Part shown: in pieces, positions 24,410-33,478 of the stretch
How the letters are laid out: every line of letters begins with the position of its first letter
Numbering within the stretch: position 1 is the stretch's first letter
Source: Firmicutes bacterium UBA6113
GTDB taxonomy: Bacteria; Bacillota; Clostridia; Tissierellales; Sedimentibacteraceae
Assembly: GCA_002422545.1 (NCBI GenBank)
Contig: DIWF01000036.1
Span: 186,001-250,000 of the forward strand
Length of the DNA: 64,000 nucleotides
Direction of reading: 5' to 3'
Position numbers and translations under genes: made by a program
The notes under the pieces: model-generated
Database searches by the model: none
The model's input: the letters and a program-made list of their open reading frames with translations, nothing else
What the model was told of the DNA's origin: nothing

Positions 24410-24862
24410 TTAATAATGATTAAATGTTCCGACCAGTTCGTGGTTTATAACCTTTTCTCCCTTAACCCTTGCATTTATTCCCACGCTTGTTAGTATTGCC
24501 TTAGCATCTTTAACTGTCAGTCCTTGTTTGTTTACAATTACATCCCAATCAACTTCCAACACTTCTTCAGGCACTATTTCCTTATTGAGAATAATAACAT
24601 TGTCATATTCTATATTATTTAATACTTCAGTTTTATAATTTGGTTTAAGAATTCTTATGAATATATTGCCTAAACTTTTGTTAGTAAAGAACACGCCGTA
24701 AGAGATTTTAGTTTTATTTGGCTCTATTTCTTCTAAAGCATAATCCCATCTGGTAATTACTAATTCTTCATTACCTCCCAACCTATATGGTTTTAAATCA
24801 TTACTGATAATAACCACGATCAAATACGCAAAAATAACACCCAAAGCGATTCTTTTTAACAT
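24410..24862 (-). CDS. Membrane-anchored protein of unknown function
   Basis: 150 residues with an N-terminal helix (RIALGVIFAYLIVVII) and an extracytoplasmic beta-rich domain. It ends 25 bases before the metallopeptidase gene. I recognise no family; the EEVLEVDWDVIV strand pattern fits an immunoglobulin-like fold, which is a guess. Confidence 0.6.
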   Translation of the reverse strand: MLKRIALGVIFAYLIVVIISNDLKPYRLGGNEELVITRWDYALEEIEPNKTKISYGVFFTNKSLGNIFIRILKPNYKTEVLNNIEYDNVIILNKEIVPEEVLEVDWDVIVNKQGLTVKDAKAILTSVGINARVKGEKVINHELVGTFNHY

Positions 24863-24874
24863 TTTTCCCCCCTA

Positions 24875-25468
24875 TTATTTTATAACTTCATATCGCACAT
24901 TAGCATCTGTGAAGTGAGAAGTGATTAATCTAAGATCATCAGTCTTGACAATCACTTCAGAACTTATATGTTCCACTTTTTCAGGTTCAAGATGATATAC
25001 TTCTGTAACATGTAAATCCGGTATAATATCATAATATGGATACCAGTCTTCAGTTCCATCTTCCTTTGTAAAATAAAATTTAACATCTACAGTCTTTTTA
25101 CTTTTATTTATAACATAAGTTTTAAAGGTCACTACCTTAATCTCAGGATTTTTTGCGTCTGGGGTGCTGATTAGAATTGTGGGTATAGGATCCATATTAA
25201 GAGAAGTATTGCTAAAAGACCACATTGAATATATTGCAAAACCCGCAATAAGCGGAATAAAAACAAAGTATATTATTTTGTTCTTTTTCTTCATAACTTT
25301 TGTAATAAACAAAAAAAATAATAACAAAATGGCTGATATATCCGCGTATATAATTAACTCTTTTAATCTTTGAGGATATTCTCTGTTAAGTGCCATAAAT
25401 CCTATTAATTGACCTAAAATCAAAACAGCTACTGGGAAAAGAGGCATGGAACCCTTAAATATTTTCAT
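24875..25468 (-). CDS. Membrane protein with extracytoplasmic domain
   Basis: 197 residues with three hydrophobic segments in the first 90 (about 10-28, 38-58 and 66-84) and then a soluble beta-rich domain (VVTFKTYVINKSKKTVDVKFYFTKEDG). It is separated by 12 bases from the preceding gene, so the two are probably co-transcribed and may form a complex. Function unknown. Confidence 0.6.
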   Translation of the reverse strand: MKIFKGSMPLFPVAVLILGQLIGFMALNREYPQRLKELIIYADISAILLLFFLFITKVMKKKNKIIYFVFIPLIAGFAIYSMWSFSNTSLNMDPIPTILISTPDAKNPEIKVVTFKTYVINKSKKTVDVKFYFTKEDGTEDWYPYYDIIPDLHVTEVYHLEPEKVEHISSEVIVKTDDLRLITSHFTDANVRYEVIK

Positions 25469-25507
25469 TTTCTATCTCCTGATTGAGTAAATCTAGACAT
25501 ACATACT

Positions 25508-26464
25508 TTAAGCAAATATTTCGCATAAAATTGGAAGCATAAACGGTACTGTAAAAGTTAAAATAACACCTGTAATCAATGTTACCAACCCGATTTCAAC
25601 TCCCACAAATTTGGTTACAGGAACCAGCATTGTATCCATATTTCCCGCAGCTCCTCCGGCAATAGGACTTCCCGTACTTATTTTTATGAGCAAAGGTAAC
25701 AGCAACACTGTAAAGAATTCCCTCATAACATTTACTATAAAACCATATGTACCAGTTTCAATTCCATATACCTGCGTCATATATGCTCCAGTTAGACTGT
25801 AGTAACTCATCCCGCTCGCCGAAACTATTGATATGTGTGGAGGCAGTTTAAGAATAATTCCAGAAACTACTCCACCTGTAATGCTACCTAAAAGAATCGC
25901 TATAGAAATATAAACAACTCTGAAACCAAGTATTTTAATATATCTGAATACATTAATATTAGAGCCGAGGCTTAAGCCTACACTCATATATAAAATTATT
26001 AGTGAACCAATGAGCAAATAGTCAAGGACATATAATAAATTATCCGGAAACAGAAAATAACCAATAATTACTCCTGAAACAATACTTGCAGGCATGATCC
26101 ATATAAGCGGAGAGCCACTCTTAACTTCTTCATCCGAGATATTAATTTCATCGCTGACGCTGATATTTTCTGCACAAATCCTATCTCTTAATTTCTCCAA
26201 AGGCAGTAAAGTTTTTTCTACAATTACAGTAAATAAAACGCTGAAAAAAATAGCACATAAAGCAATAATCAGACAGTTAAATCCTATTGAATGCAAATTT
26301 AGCATAACTGAGTCATTTATACCTATATTTAATCCTATGGTCAACATTAACAACACCAAAGCAACGTTAATAACTTTGTCTATTATGTTCAATAATCTTT
26401 CCGACAAATGGCGCAATCCTAGCAATAATCCGATGCCAAGGCATATAAATGGCATAAATATCAT
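25508..26464 (-). CDS. lysO: LysO-family (DUF340) lysine exporter
   Basis: 318 residues, about eight to ten transmembrane helices. Recognisable LysO features are LMLTIGLNIG in the N-terminal half, SVGLSLGSN and the C-terminal SASGMSYYSLTGAYMTQ ... VNVMREFFTVLLLPLL. LysO exports lysine and its toxic analogue thialysine in Escherichia coli. A variable hydrophilic loop lies between the two halves (near residue 100). The upstream region does not show a lysine riboswitch. It appears to be monocistronic. Confidence 0.85.
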   Translation of the reverse strand: MIFMPFICLGIGLLLGLRHLSERLLNIIDKVINVALVLLMLTIGLNIGINDSVMLNLHSIGFNCLIIALCAIFFSVLFTVIVEKTLLPLEKLRDRICAENISVSDEINISDEEVKSGSPLIWIMPASIVSGVIIGYFLFPDNLLYVLDYLLIGSLIILYMSVGLSLGSNINVFRYIKILGFRVVYISIAILLGSITGGVVSGIILKLPPHISIVSASGMSYYSLTGAYMTQVYGIETGTYGFIVNVMREFFTVLLLPLLIKISTGSPIAGGAAGNMDTMLVPVTKFVGVEIGLVTLITGVILTFTVPFMLPILCEIFA

Positions 26465-26687
26465 ATAAATCCCCCCGTTAAATTGTCCGTTAATTGCAAT
26501 CGTTTACAATATTATAACACAACTATATCACATATTATACAAAATTTGTATAATTGATTATAGAATACATAAAATTCATTTCGTCTATCTTATAAAAAAC
26601 AACTTAAAGTATTGGTTGTTAAGTCAATTGAAGATGGAATGAATTTATTATTAAATATAAATGCGTTGATATCCACTCTTATGGGAT

Positions 26688-26739
26688 AAAAAGGCTGTTG
26701 CATCAGCGATTATCAAATCGCAATGTAACAGCCTTTTTT
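26688..26739. terminator. Bidirectional intrinsic terminator
   Basis: AAAAAGGCTGTTGCAT pairs with ATGTAACAGCCTTTTTT. It lies in the 335-base gap 26465-26799 between LysO and the B3/B4 gene and gives that gene its own transcription unit. Nothing else is evident in this gap. Confidence 0.85.
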
Positions 26740-26799
26740 CATGTAAATTGCTGGATTATGTTGAAATTGCATTCTAAATTTCAATTTTATTTAAAAAAA

Positions 26800-27507
26800 T
26801 TACTCTATTACAAGTTCCTTGTTATTAATGTCAAGAAACGAAATTTTACATGTTCCGCCTAAGTTATCTTGTACATTTGTAGCCAAATCATTTAATGCGT
26901 TCTCAAATTCTGCAGTCCTGGTTTCATCAACTGATTCAATACACAAAAAAGCATTTTTTGTATTTTCAGTAAGCATTGTTCTTACTGCTTCACGCCAGTT
27001 CCAACACCTACAAATTGCACCATTATCATCTTTGTAGACTATTTCACCTTCATATGGAGGCGAATTTTCATCTGTTCCCAGAGGAATAAATTCTTCATTT
27101 CCAACAGCCGCAGTCAATCTTATATGACCTGCAAACTTGTCAATATCCTCACCGCCGCAAGGCAATGCATATTTTAATGAAATAGAATTGTAAATATCAA
27201 CCAACGGATTAATGGTTCCTATATGATTTCCATTTTGAACTCGCTTTAGCAGCGCCTCAATTGATGCTCTTGCACCTTTCTTAGTCTTGAATTTCTGGAA
27301 TGCTTCTCTCCATACTTTTATTACACGGTTATTGCTGAATTCTGCATCCTGTAAATATTTTAAAGCTTCCGTTTCTCCATTTGAAATCATTTCAGCAAAT
27401 TGTTCTTTATCTTTTATAGAATTGTCTATGCCATTACAAATAATAATTCCTATTTTTGCATCAGGAAATAAACTCCAAAAAGAATCTTCAATAACAAACT
27501 TTTTCAT
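26800..27507 (-). CDS. ctdA: Standalone B3/B4 tRNA-editing domain protein, probable canavanyl-tRNA(Arg) deacylase
   Basis: 235 residues, homologous to the B3/B4 editing module of phenylalanyl-tRNA synthetase beta subunit. GARASIEALLKRVQNG, IGTINPLVDIYNSISLKYALPCGGEDIDK and EGEIVYKDDNGAICRCWNWRE are the hallmark segments of the freestanding family. The standalone protein CtdA of this fold deacylates mischarged canavanyl-tRNA(Arg). A guanidine-I riboswitch in its leader supports a link to guanidino compounds. The assignment to canavanine rather than another tRNA editing role rests on that link. Confidence 0.8.
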   Translation of the reverse strand: MKKFVIEDSFWSLFPDAKIGIIICNGIDNSIKDKEQFAEMISNGETEALKYLQDAEFSNNRVIKVWREAFQKFKTKKGARASIEALLKRVQNGNHIGTINPLVDIYNSISLKYALPCGGEDIDKFAGHIRLTAAVGNEEFIPLGTDENSPPYEGEIVYKDDNGAICRCWNWREAVRTMLTENTKNAFLCIESVDETRTAEFENALNDLATNVQDNLGGTCKISFLDINNKELVIE

Positions 27508-27534
27508 AACAATACCTCCAAATTAGTTTAATAA

Positions 27535-27571
27535 AATAAAAAAACCCATAGAAATATTATTCAATATCTCC
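27535..27571 (-). terminator. Attenuator terminator of the guanidine-I riboswitch
   Basis: On the minus strand GAGATATT-GAAT-AATATTTC, then TATGGG and a T7 run. Its 5' arm overlaps the GGGAGA end of the aptamer, so ligand binding would block the hairpin: an ON switch. Confidence 0.65.
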
Positions 27572-27650
27572 CAGGCTTTTATCCTTCCGTGTACACAGTC
27601 AACTGTGCGTTTTCTCTTGGACCTGCCAATATAAATTGCGGAACCCTAGA
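27567..27650 (-). promoter_or_regulatory. Guanidine-I (ykkC type 1) riboswitch
   Basis: On the minus strand the conserved blocks occur in order: CTAGGGTTCCGC (27638-27649), GGTCCAAGAGAAAAC (27609-27623) and ACACGGAAGGATAAAAGCC followed by TGGGAGA (27567-27592). The GGGTTCCG block and the GCCYGGGAGA end are those of the guanidine-binding type 1 rather than of the ppGpp/PRPP subtypes. It lies about 60 bases upstream of the B3/B4 gene. Confidence 0.88.
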
Positions 27651-27783
27651 AAACAAAAAATATATTTGTATAATGTAAATTACATATGAATTTTAGCATA
27701 ATGGAATATTTATGTCAATAAAATATTATATATACGCAAAACTTACAGTTAATTACAAAAAAATTATTTTATATTTCTCATAA

Positions 27784-27832
27784 TAAAAACCTCTAAACTG
27801 AGTAATTTATTATATCAGTATAAAGGTTTTTA
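27784..27832 (-). terminator. Intrinsic terminator of the TRAP/aldolase operon
   Basis: AAAAACCTCTAAACTGA pairs imperfectly with TCAGTATAAAGGTTTTT, about 30 bases after the aldolase stop, with T residues following on the minus strand. Confidence 0.7.
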
Positions 27833-27863
27833 AATATTTGAATCAAATACATCTTTTCTTTTA

Positions 27864-28646
27864 TTATTTATTTAATACCTCATCAGCAGATTTTTTATGC
27901 TGCTTCAAAGCATCAACCATAACTGTAACATCCGACCCATATGCGATATATGTTGCTCCGAGTTCAACATATTTTTTAACAGCTGCAGGTGTGCCACAGT
28001 ATATACCTACAGCTTTACCCTTTGCTAGAACTTTTCTAAAAATATCTTCTATAACACCTACAACCTCTGGGTCATTCATCTGTCCAGGTTTTCCCATTGA
28101 TTGACTTAGATCTGAAGGACCTACGAAAATTACGTCCAATTGCGGTATTTCAAGTAATTCTTCTACTCTTTCTGCCATTTCTATGTTTTCTACATGAACT
28201 ACAACTAATGAATTTTTGTTTGAATGATCAATATAGCCAACTTCATTATTCCAAGCTGTATACATAGCAGCTCTTTGAGTAGTTGAAAGGCCTCTGTTAC
28301 CTTCTGGATAATATTTAGAAGATTTGCATACTTCAGCAGCTGTTTCTATTGAAGTTATACTTGGAATTTGAACTCCATCAGCGCCTGAATCCAGTGCGTG
28401 AAGCACATCCTCTGAAATTGCCTCCCTAATTCTTACAATACTGCTCATACCTACACACTCTGCAGCTCTTATAAGCCCTTCCACATCATAGCTTGAATAA
28501 TTAGAATGCTCAGTGTCAATAATTACGAAGTCAAACCCTGTATTACCTACCATTTCAACAATTGCTTGACTGTTAAATTTATAAAACAATCCAACTACAA
28601 CTTCTTTATTTAAAATTCTTTCTCTTAAAGAAAATTTTTTATTCAT
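27864..28646 (-). CDS. HpcH/HpaI family class II aldolase
   Basis: 260 residues. VVVGLFYKFNSQAIVEMVGNTG, FVIIDTEHSNYS, VRIREAISED and LDVIFVGPSDLSQSMGKPGQ are standard segments of divalent-metal-dependent aldolases that cleave 4-hydroxy-2-oxo acids to pyruvate and an aldehyde (or the reverse). Metal ligands are expected at E in ALDSGADGVQIPSI-type and D in later HVEN segments; I did not place each one. It is the last gene of the sigma-54 operon, 24 bases after DctM. Confidence 0.87.
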   Translation of the reverse strand: MNKKFSLRERILNKEVVVGLFYKFNSQAIVEMVGNTGFDFVIIDTEHSNYSSYDVEGLIRAAECVGMSSIVRIREAISEDVLHALDSGADGVQIPSITSIETAAEVCKSSKYYPEGNRGLSTTQRAAMYTAWNNEVGYIDHSNKNSLVVVHVENIEMAERVEELLEIPQLDVIFVGPSDLSQSMGKPGQMNDPEVVGVIEDIFRKVLAKGKAVGIYCGTPAAVKKYVELGATYIAYGSDVTVMVDALKQHKKSADEVLNK

Positions 28647-28670
28647 ATAATCACCTTCCTACCTTTTATT

Positions 28671-29954
28671 TTATCCGGCAACAATGCCAAGAATCCTTGG
28701 TATAAACATTACTATATCAGGCAAAAATGCCAGTGCAAATGTAACTATAAATGCCGTTAGTACAAAAGGCACTACTGCTTTACTTAATTTATTGAGTGAT
28801 ATACCCGAAATATTTGATGTAACAAACAGCGTCATACCCACCGGAGGTGTTACCAATGCAATAGTAAGCATAATGCAGAATATTATGCCAAAATGTACTG
28901 AATCCATACCTATCGCAGTTGCTATAGGTAGCATGACTGGTGTAAATATGAGCATTGCTGCTGTAGCCTCCATCAAGCATCCAACAACAATTAAAATACC
29001 TAACATAATTAATATAATTAGAGTTTTGCTATCTGTAAACCCTAGTATAGCAGCTTGTATTGCTTGAGGGATTTTATCAATAGCCATTGACCACCCTATA
29101 ACATTTCCAAATCCGATAATGATAAATATACCAGCAGTTGCTACTGCTGATCTAACAAATATTGAGGGTAACATTGAAAATTTAAACTTACGATATACTA
29201 TTCCAGCTAAAATTGATGCCAATACAGATACTGCTCCAGATTCTGTAGGAGTAAATATTCCGCCCATAATACCACCTACAATAATTACAGGAACTATTAA
29301 GGCAGGTAAAGCTGATATAAAAGTTTTTAAGAATTTCTGAAAATCAAATGGATCACCTTTAGGCAAGTTGAACTTTTTAACACTAAAATATATTACAATT
29401 GCAAAGCCAGCACCTAATAAAATACCAGGTATAATTCCAGCCATAAATAATGCATTTACAGATACATTACTCAAAACACTGAAATATACGAATGTTACGC
29501 TAGGTGGTATAATTGGTCCGAGAATACCAGATGAAGCTATTAAGGCTCCACTAAACTCTTCCGGATACCTATCTCTTGTCATCTCAGGAATAAGAACAGC
29601 ACATAGTATAGATGCAACCGCATTTGCTGAACCTAATATTGCAGCAAGAATCATAGCTATAATTACAGCTGCATACGCAAGTCCTCCACGAACATGTCCT
29701 ATAAAAGAACGTATAAATTCCAATAATTTTGACGTAACTCCTGAAGCATTCATAACTTCGCCTGCAACTATGAAAAATGGTATACATGTAAGACCTACTA
29801 CGTCCATACCTGCAAAAATTCTTTGTGTTATAACATTTAAAAATGCAGGATTACCTATTTCGAAAATATGGACAACTCCAGCAATTCCCAAAACTGCCGC
29901 TATTGGAACTCCCGCCAATAATGTTATAATAAATAATGTTCCAGCTATTGCCAT
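28671..29954 (-). CDS. dctM: TRAP transporter large permease (DctM)
   Basis: 427 residues, about 12 hydrophobic segments, the ion-coupled transport subunit. VGLTCIPFFIVAGEVMNASGV, GSANAVASILCAVLIPEM and PTESGAVSVLASILAG are the DctM family signatures. The ATG shares one base with the DctQ stop, so translation is coupled. The solute is unknown; context suggests a carboxylate. Confidence 0.93.
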   Translation of the reverse strand: MAIAGTLFIITLLAGVPIAAVLGIAGVVHIFEIGNPAFLNVITQRIFAGMDVVGLTCIPFFIVAGEVMNASGVTSKLLEFIRSFIGHVRGGLAYAAVIIAMILAAILGSANAVASILCAVLIPEMTRDRYPEEFSGALIASSGILGPIIPPSVTFVYFSVLSNVSVNALFMAGIIPGILLGAGFAIVIYFSVKKFNLPKGDPFDFQKFLKTFISALPALIVPVIIVGGIMGGIFTPTESGAVSVLASILAGIVYRKFKFSMLPSIFVRSAVATAGIFIIIGFGNVIGWSMAIDKIPQAIQAAILGFTDSKTLIILIMLGILIVVGCLMEATAAMLIFTPVMLPIATAIGMDSVHFGIIFCIMLTIALVTPPVGMTLFVTSNISGISLNKLSKAVVPFVLTAFIVTFALAFLPDIVMFIPRILGIVAG

Positions 29955-30463
29955 TAGTTGTACACCCCTTTCTTGTATTTATCTAAAATTACCCTATAGT
30001 GATTTATTCCAAATATTATCATTAGACCTAATCCTAATGGAACTGCTAAAAATGGAATCGCCATAGATATTTGTAATCCTATACTTATTTGTTTAGCTAC
30101 TGACGGCATCATGATAGTCTGAATAGAGTTTACAAAAATGCATCCCATAAATACTAAAGTAACAGTATTATTAAACAATAATAAATTTCTTCTTTTTTTA
30201 CCCCTAACGGCATTAACTATCATATCAAAGAAAACTAAGCCTTCTTCTTTGTATGCAACTGCTGCGCCAAGGAAAGAAACCCATATTATCAAATATCTTA
30301 TTAACTCTTCTGACCATGCAAAGGACTTTCCTAAAAAATAACGAGTAAATACTGTAAAAAGAGCAGATATAAGCATAATACCAAGTAAAACACCTAAGAA
30401 ATATTTTACAAGTGTAGCTATTTTATCAAGAATTATATCTAAAATATCTACATTTATTTTCAA
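29954..30463 (-). CDS. dctQ: TRAP transporter small permease (DctQ)
   Basis: About 169 residues with four transmembrane helices. FTRYFLGKSFAWSEELIRYLIIWVSFLGAAVAYKEE is the DctQ signature. I choose the TTG (MKINVDILD) behind GGAGGTG; a GTG ten codons upstream would read through that site. It is separated from dctP by an 80-base gap with a strong hairpin. Confidence 0.9.
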   Translation of the reverse strand: MKINVDILDIILDKIATLVKYFLGVLLGIMLISALFTVFTRYFLGKSFAWSEELIRYLIIWVSFLGAAVAYKEEGLVFFDMIVNAVRGKKRRNLLLFNNTVTLVFMGCIFVNSIQTIMMPSVAKQISIGLQISMAIPFLAVPLGLGLMIIFGINHYRVILDKYKKGVYN

Positions 30464-30500
30464 TTTGACACCTCCATGTTTGTTGTTCTTCACTTTAGTC

Positions 30501-30527
30501 TTTGCCTCCTTTTTTCAGGAGGCAAAA
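30501..30527 (-). repeat. Hairpin between dctP and dctQ (partial terminator or mRNA stabiliser)
   Basis: TTTGCCTCC / GGAGGCAAA stem. There is no good T run on the minus strand. It probably raises the amount of binding protein relative to permease. Confidence 0.65.
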
Positions 30528-30543
30528 ACATTTATAATAACAG

Positions 30544-31566
30544 TTATTCTAAAACTTCCAACATTTCAATAAATGCTTTAATATTTGAATCTTTTGCTTT
30601 ATACTCTTCATAAATTGGTTTTACCTTATCGGCAAAAGCCTTTTTATCTTCAATAACGTTAAATTTTAGGCCAGCTTCTTCGCATGCAGTTTTTGATTCT
30701 TTTTCGAAGTCTGGAAGAAACTCGTTAAGTAATTTTTCAGATCCTTTATCAAAACCTTCCTCAATTAGTTTCTGGTCTTCTGGAGACAATGAATTCCAAA
30801 AATCAAGATTAACTACAACAAGAGATGGGAAAGGATATAAGCCTATTTCTGAAACGTATTTTATTGTTTCATAATGCTTCATAGCATAAAGTGATGTAAT
30901 ATTTATTTCTTCTCCATCAATAACTTTATTCTGAAGTGCAGTATATACTTCACCATAGTTTAATGGAGTTGGATTAGCACCTAAAAGTTCCATAGATTTC
31001 TGAAGCATAGTACTTGGAGCAATTCTTAAAATTAATCCATTTAAATCTTCTGGCACATTAATTGGTCTAGTGTTGTTAGCAAAATGTCTTATACCATTTT
31101 CAGCATATCCTATGACTTTAAGCCCAATATCTTCAGTTGCATCTAGCAAAGCTTTTCCTTCTGGACTGCTGAAAGCTATTTTTTCTTTTTCATAATCAGT
31201 TATTAACAATGGTAATTGAAATGCTTCTAGTTTATCTGTATATTTACTGAATACGCTAGAGCCAACAATAGCCATTTGCATAGTACCATCCATTAATTGC
31301 TGTATCATTTCAGTTTCATTTCCTAACACTGCATCAGAAACAACATCTATATCGATTCTTCCATTGCTATTTTCTCTTATATAATCCGCTGAAAAATTAT
31401 AGGCATCTGCTGTTGGCATAGCACTTGAACCATAATCAGCAAATGTAATTTTCATTGTTTCTCCCGATACGTTATCAGGCGGACTTTTTGTTTCTTGACT
31501 GCCACATCCCGTTACTATTATTGCTAATGTTAATAATATTGTTGTTAATATAGTTAATCTTTTCAT
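30544..31566 (-). CDS. dctP: TRAP transporter solute-binding protein (DctP), lipoprotein
   Basis: 340 residues. Lipobox VTGCG near residue 20. ADAYNFSADYIRENSNGRIDIDVVSDAVLGNETEMIQQLMDG is the family's N-terminal pattern, and PEDLNGLILRIAPSTMLQKSMELLGANPTPLNYGEVYTALQNKVIDGEE contains the Arg and the signature used by carboxylate-binding members. The Arg suggests a carboxylate ligand. The start is the ATG of MKRLTI; an upstream reading has no proper leader. Confidence 0.93.
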   Translation of the reverse strand: MKRLTILTTILLTLAIIVTGCGSQETKSPPDNVSGETMKITFADYGSSAMPTADAYNFSADYIRENSNGRIDIDVVSDAVLGNETEMIQQLMDGTMQMAIVGSSVFSKYTDKLEAFQLPLLITDYEKEKIAFSSPEGKALLDATEDIGLKVIGYAENGIRHFANNTRPINVPEDLNGLILRIAPSTMLQKSMELLGANPTPLNYGEVYTALQNKVIDGEEINITSLYAMKHYETIKYVSEIGLYPFPSLVVVNLDFWNSLSPEDQKLIEEGFDKGSEKLLNEFLPDFEKESKTACEEAGLKFNVIEDKKAFADKVKPIYEEYKAKDSNIKAFIEMLEVLE

Positions 31567-31718
31567 AATATTTTCATTCTCCTCTACAATAGAATATTTT
31601 AAAATTATACTATTTAAAAAATATATAATCAATAATTTCAGTAGTCAAAATTACTGAATAATTATATCTCTATGCTATGTATTTAATAAATGTCAGCAGT
31701 TTTTAAATGTTGCTTATA

Positions 31719-32105
31719 CTATTTACTACTTTTATTTTCCTTTAAGAATTTAGTATAGGATTCTGTATATTCAGGTCTATCTGGAGTAAATATGTCCATA
31801 TTCATGCATGGTACTGGACTGTCATATACGTGAATATAGTGTTCTACATTTGATGGAACTGTAACCCAAGAACCAGAAGTTAACCTATAAGGTACCCCAT
31901 CTACATAATAATCACATTGACCTTCTAATACAAGTGCCACTTGCTCATTTGGATGTCTATGAGGTTTTACTTCATTCCCATTTTCAACTTTGTTTATTGA
32001 ACAGCAAACACTGTCTGCCTCCATGGCAAACACTACTCTTGTGATACCCTCTCTAACTTCTTCCCATGGTAATTCGTTCCAATTTCCTGATGCTACTGTT
32101 GTCAT
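31719..32105 (-). CDS. Single-domain cupin protein
   Basis: 128 residues. Cupin motif 1 is KPHRHPNEQVALVLEGQCDYYVDG (metal-binding His, His and Glu) and motif 2 GSWVTVPSNVEHYIHV (His). It could be a metal-dependent isomerase, decarboxylase or a binding protein. It sits between thiolase and dctP in the sigma-54 operon, with 108- and 152-base flanking gaps that show no clear terminator. Confidence 0.87.
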   Translation of the reverse strand: MTTVASGNWNELPWEEVREGITRVVFAMEADSVCCSINKVENGNEVKPHRHPNEQVALVLEGQCDYYVDGVPYRLTSGSWVTVPSNVEHYIHVYDSPVPCMNMDIFTPDRPEYTESYTKFLKENKSSK

Positions 32106-32213
32106 TTATTGACCCTCCTAATTTATAATAATTTATTTTTAAGCGATTTTTTAATAAAAAATCACTTATGTTCAATGACAAATCAATTAAATTCCAAATA
32201 TTTATCTTAATTT

Positions 32214-33401
32214 TTAAATTAAATTTTCTAATACAACGCTCATGGCAGGTCCTCCCCCAACACAAAGCGAAGCTACCCCATATTGACCATTTCTTCTTTT
32301 TAATTCCATCAAAGCAGCTTGAATTATTCTAGCGCCTGTACAACCTACGGGATGACCCAGACCAATTCCAGATCCATTTTTATTTACATTATCCATGTTT
32401 AAATTCAGCAGCCTGTTTACAGCAAGAAATTGAGCTGCAAAAGCTTCATTTATTTCATAATAATCAATTGCATCTGCTGTAAGTCCTGCATAATCAATAG
32501 ATTTTGGAATTGCATAAGCTGGACCAATCCCCATGATTCTTGGCTCTACACCAAAATTAGCAATGGAAACAACTTTTGCAAGAGGCTTTAAACCTAATTG
32601 TTGAGCTTTTTCTAAAGTTGTCATAACCAATGCAGCTGATCCATCATTCACGCTTGATGCATTACCGGCTGTAACTGTACCATCCTTAATAAAAACTGGT
32701 TTCATCTTACTTAATCTTTCTATAGATATATCATTTCTTGGATGCTCATCCGTATCAACAATTATAATTTCTTTTTTATTTTGAATCTCTACAGGAACTA
32801 TTTCATCTTTAAATATACCTTTTCTTTGTGCTTCTAATGCTCTTGTATGGCTTAAAAAAGCAAGTTCATCTTGTTCTTCTCTGCTAATACTGTATTCCTT
32901 AGCAAGGTTTTCAGCCGTTACACCCATGTGGTATCCTTCTATGGCACAAACTAAGCCATCATATAACATGCTATCCTTTATTTCTCCATCACCCATTCGA
33001 TAACCTTCTCGATTATTTAAAATAAGATAAGGTGAATTTGTCATACTTTCCATGCCTACAGCAACTGCTATAGAAGATTTTCCTAGGGCAAGCGATTCAT
33101 AAATCAATTCAAAAGCTTTCATACCAGAAGCACATTGTTGATCAATTGTATATGCCCAGCCACTGTTTAACATACCTGTTTTGATTTGAATTTGTCTAGC
33201 AGGGTTACCTTTTTGACCATTCTTATAAATACACCCCGCAGCCAATTCCTCAACTAGCTCAGCGTCAACATTTGCATTTTTCAAAGCACCTTTAACTGCT
33301 ATAGCACCCAGCTCAACTCCACTTAAACCTTTTAAACTACCTAAGAAATCTCCAATTGGTGTACGAGCGGTCCCAACTATTACAACATCATTTAACTTCA
33401 T
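32214..33401 (-). CDS. Thiolase (acetyl-CoA C-acetyltransferase family)
   Basis: 395 residues, full length. The nucleophilic Cys lies in DQQCASGMKAF near residue 90, the NEAFAAQF motif is present, and LGHPVGCTGAR and ASLCVGGGPAM hold the catalytic His and second Cys. It makes or cleaves 3-oxoacyl-CoA. In this operon a cleavage role in substrate degradation is likely; the chain length is not decided. Confidence 0.93.
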   Translation of the reverse strand: MKLNDVVIVGTARTPIGDFLGSLKGLSGVELGAIAVKGALKNANVDAELVEELAAGCIYKNGQKGNPARQIQIKTGMLNSGWAYTIDQQCASGMKAFELIYESLALGKSSIAVAVGMESMTNSPYLILNNREGYRMGDGEIKDSMLYDGLVCAIEGYHMGVTAENLAKEYSISREEQDELAFLSHTRALEAQRKGIFKDEIVPVEIQNKKEIIIVDTDEHPRNDISIERLSKMKPVFIKDGTVTAGNASSVNDGSAALVMTTLEKAQQLGLKPLAKVVSIANFGVEPRIMGIGPAYAIPKSIDYAGLTADAIDYYEINEAFAAQFLAVNRLLNLNMDNVNKNGSGIGLGHPVGCTGARIIQAALMELKRRNGQYGVASLCVGGGPAMSVVLENLI

Positions 33402-33478
33402 ACTTATTATCTTTCCCTTCGTTATGTTAAGGCAAAATTATTAAATTACTTTATATTTTCAACTAAGACTTCTTTAGT

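Noticed and set aside
25508..26464. Lysine riboswitch upstream of the LysO-like gene
   Set aside because: No conserved lysine-aptamer blocks in the 335-base upstream gap, which is AT-rich and carries only a terminator.
29368..30066. Long plus-strand frame of 232 residues
   Set aside because: It is the complement of dctM/dctQ. Its composition is that of an antisense shadow of membrane genes (Ile/Ala/Thr-rich), with no ribosome-binding site.
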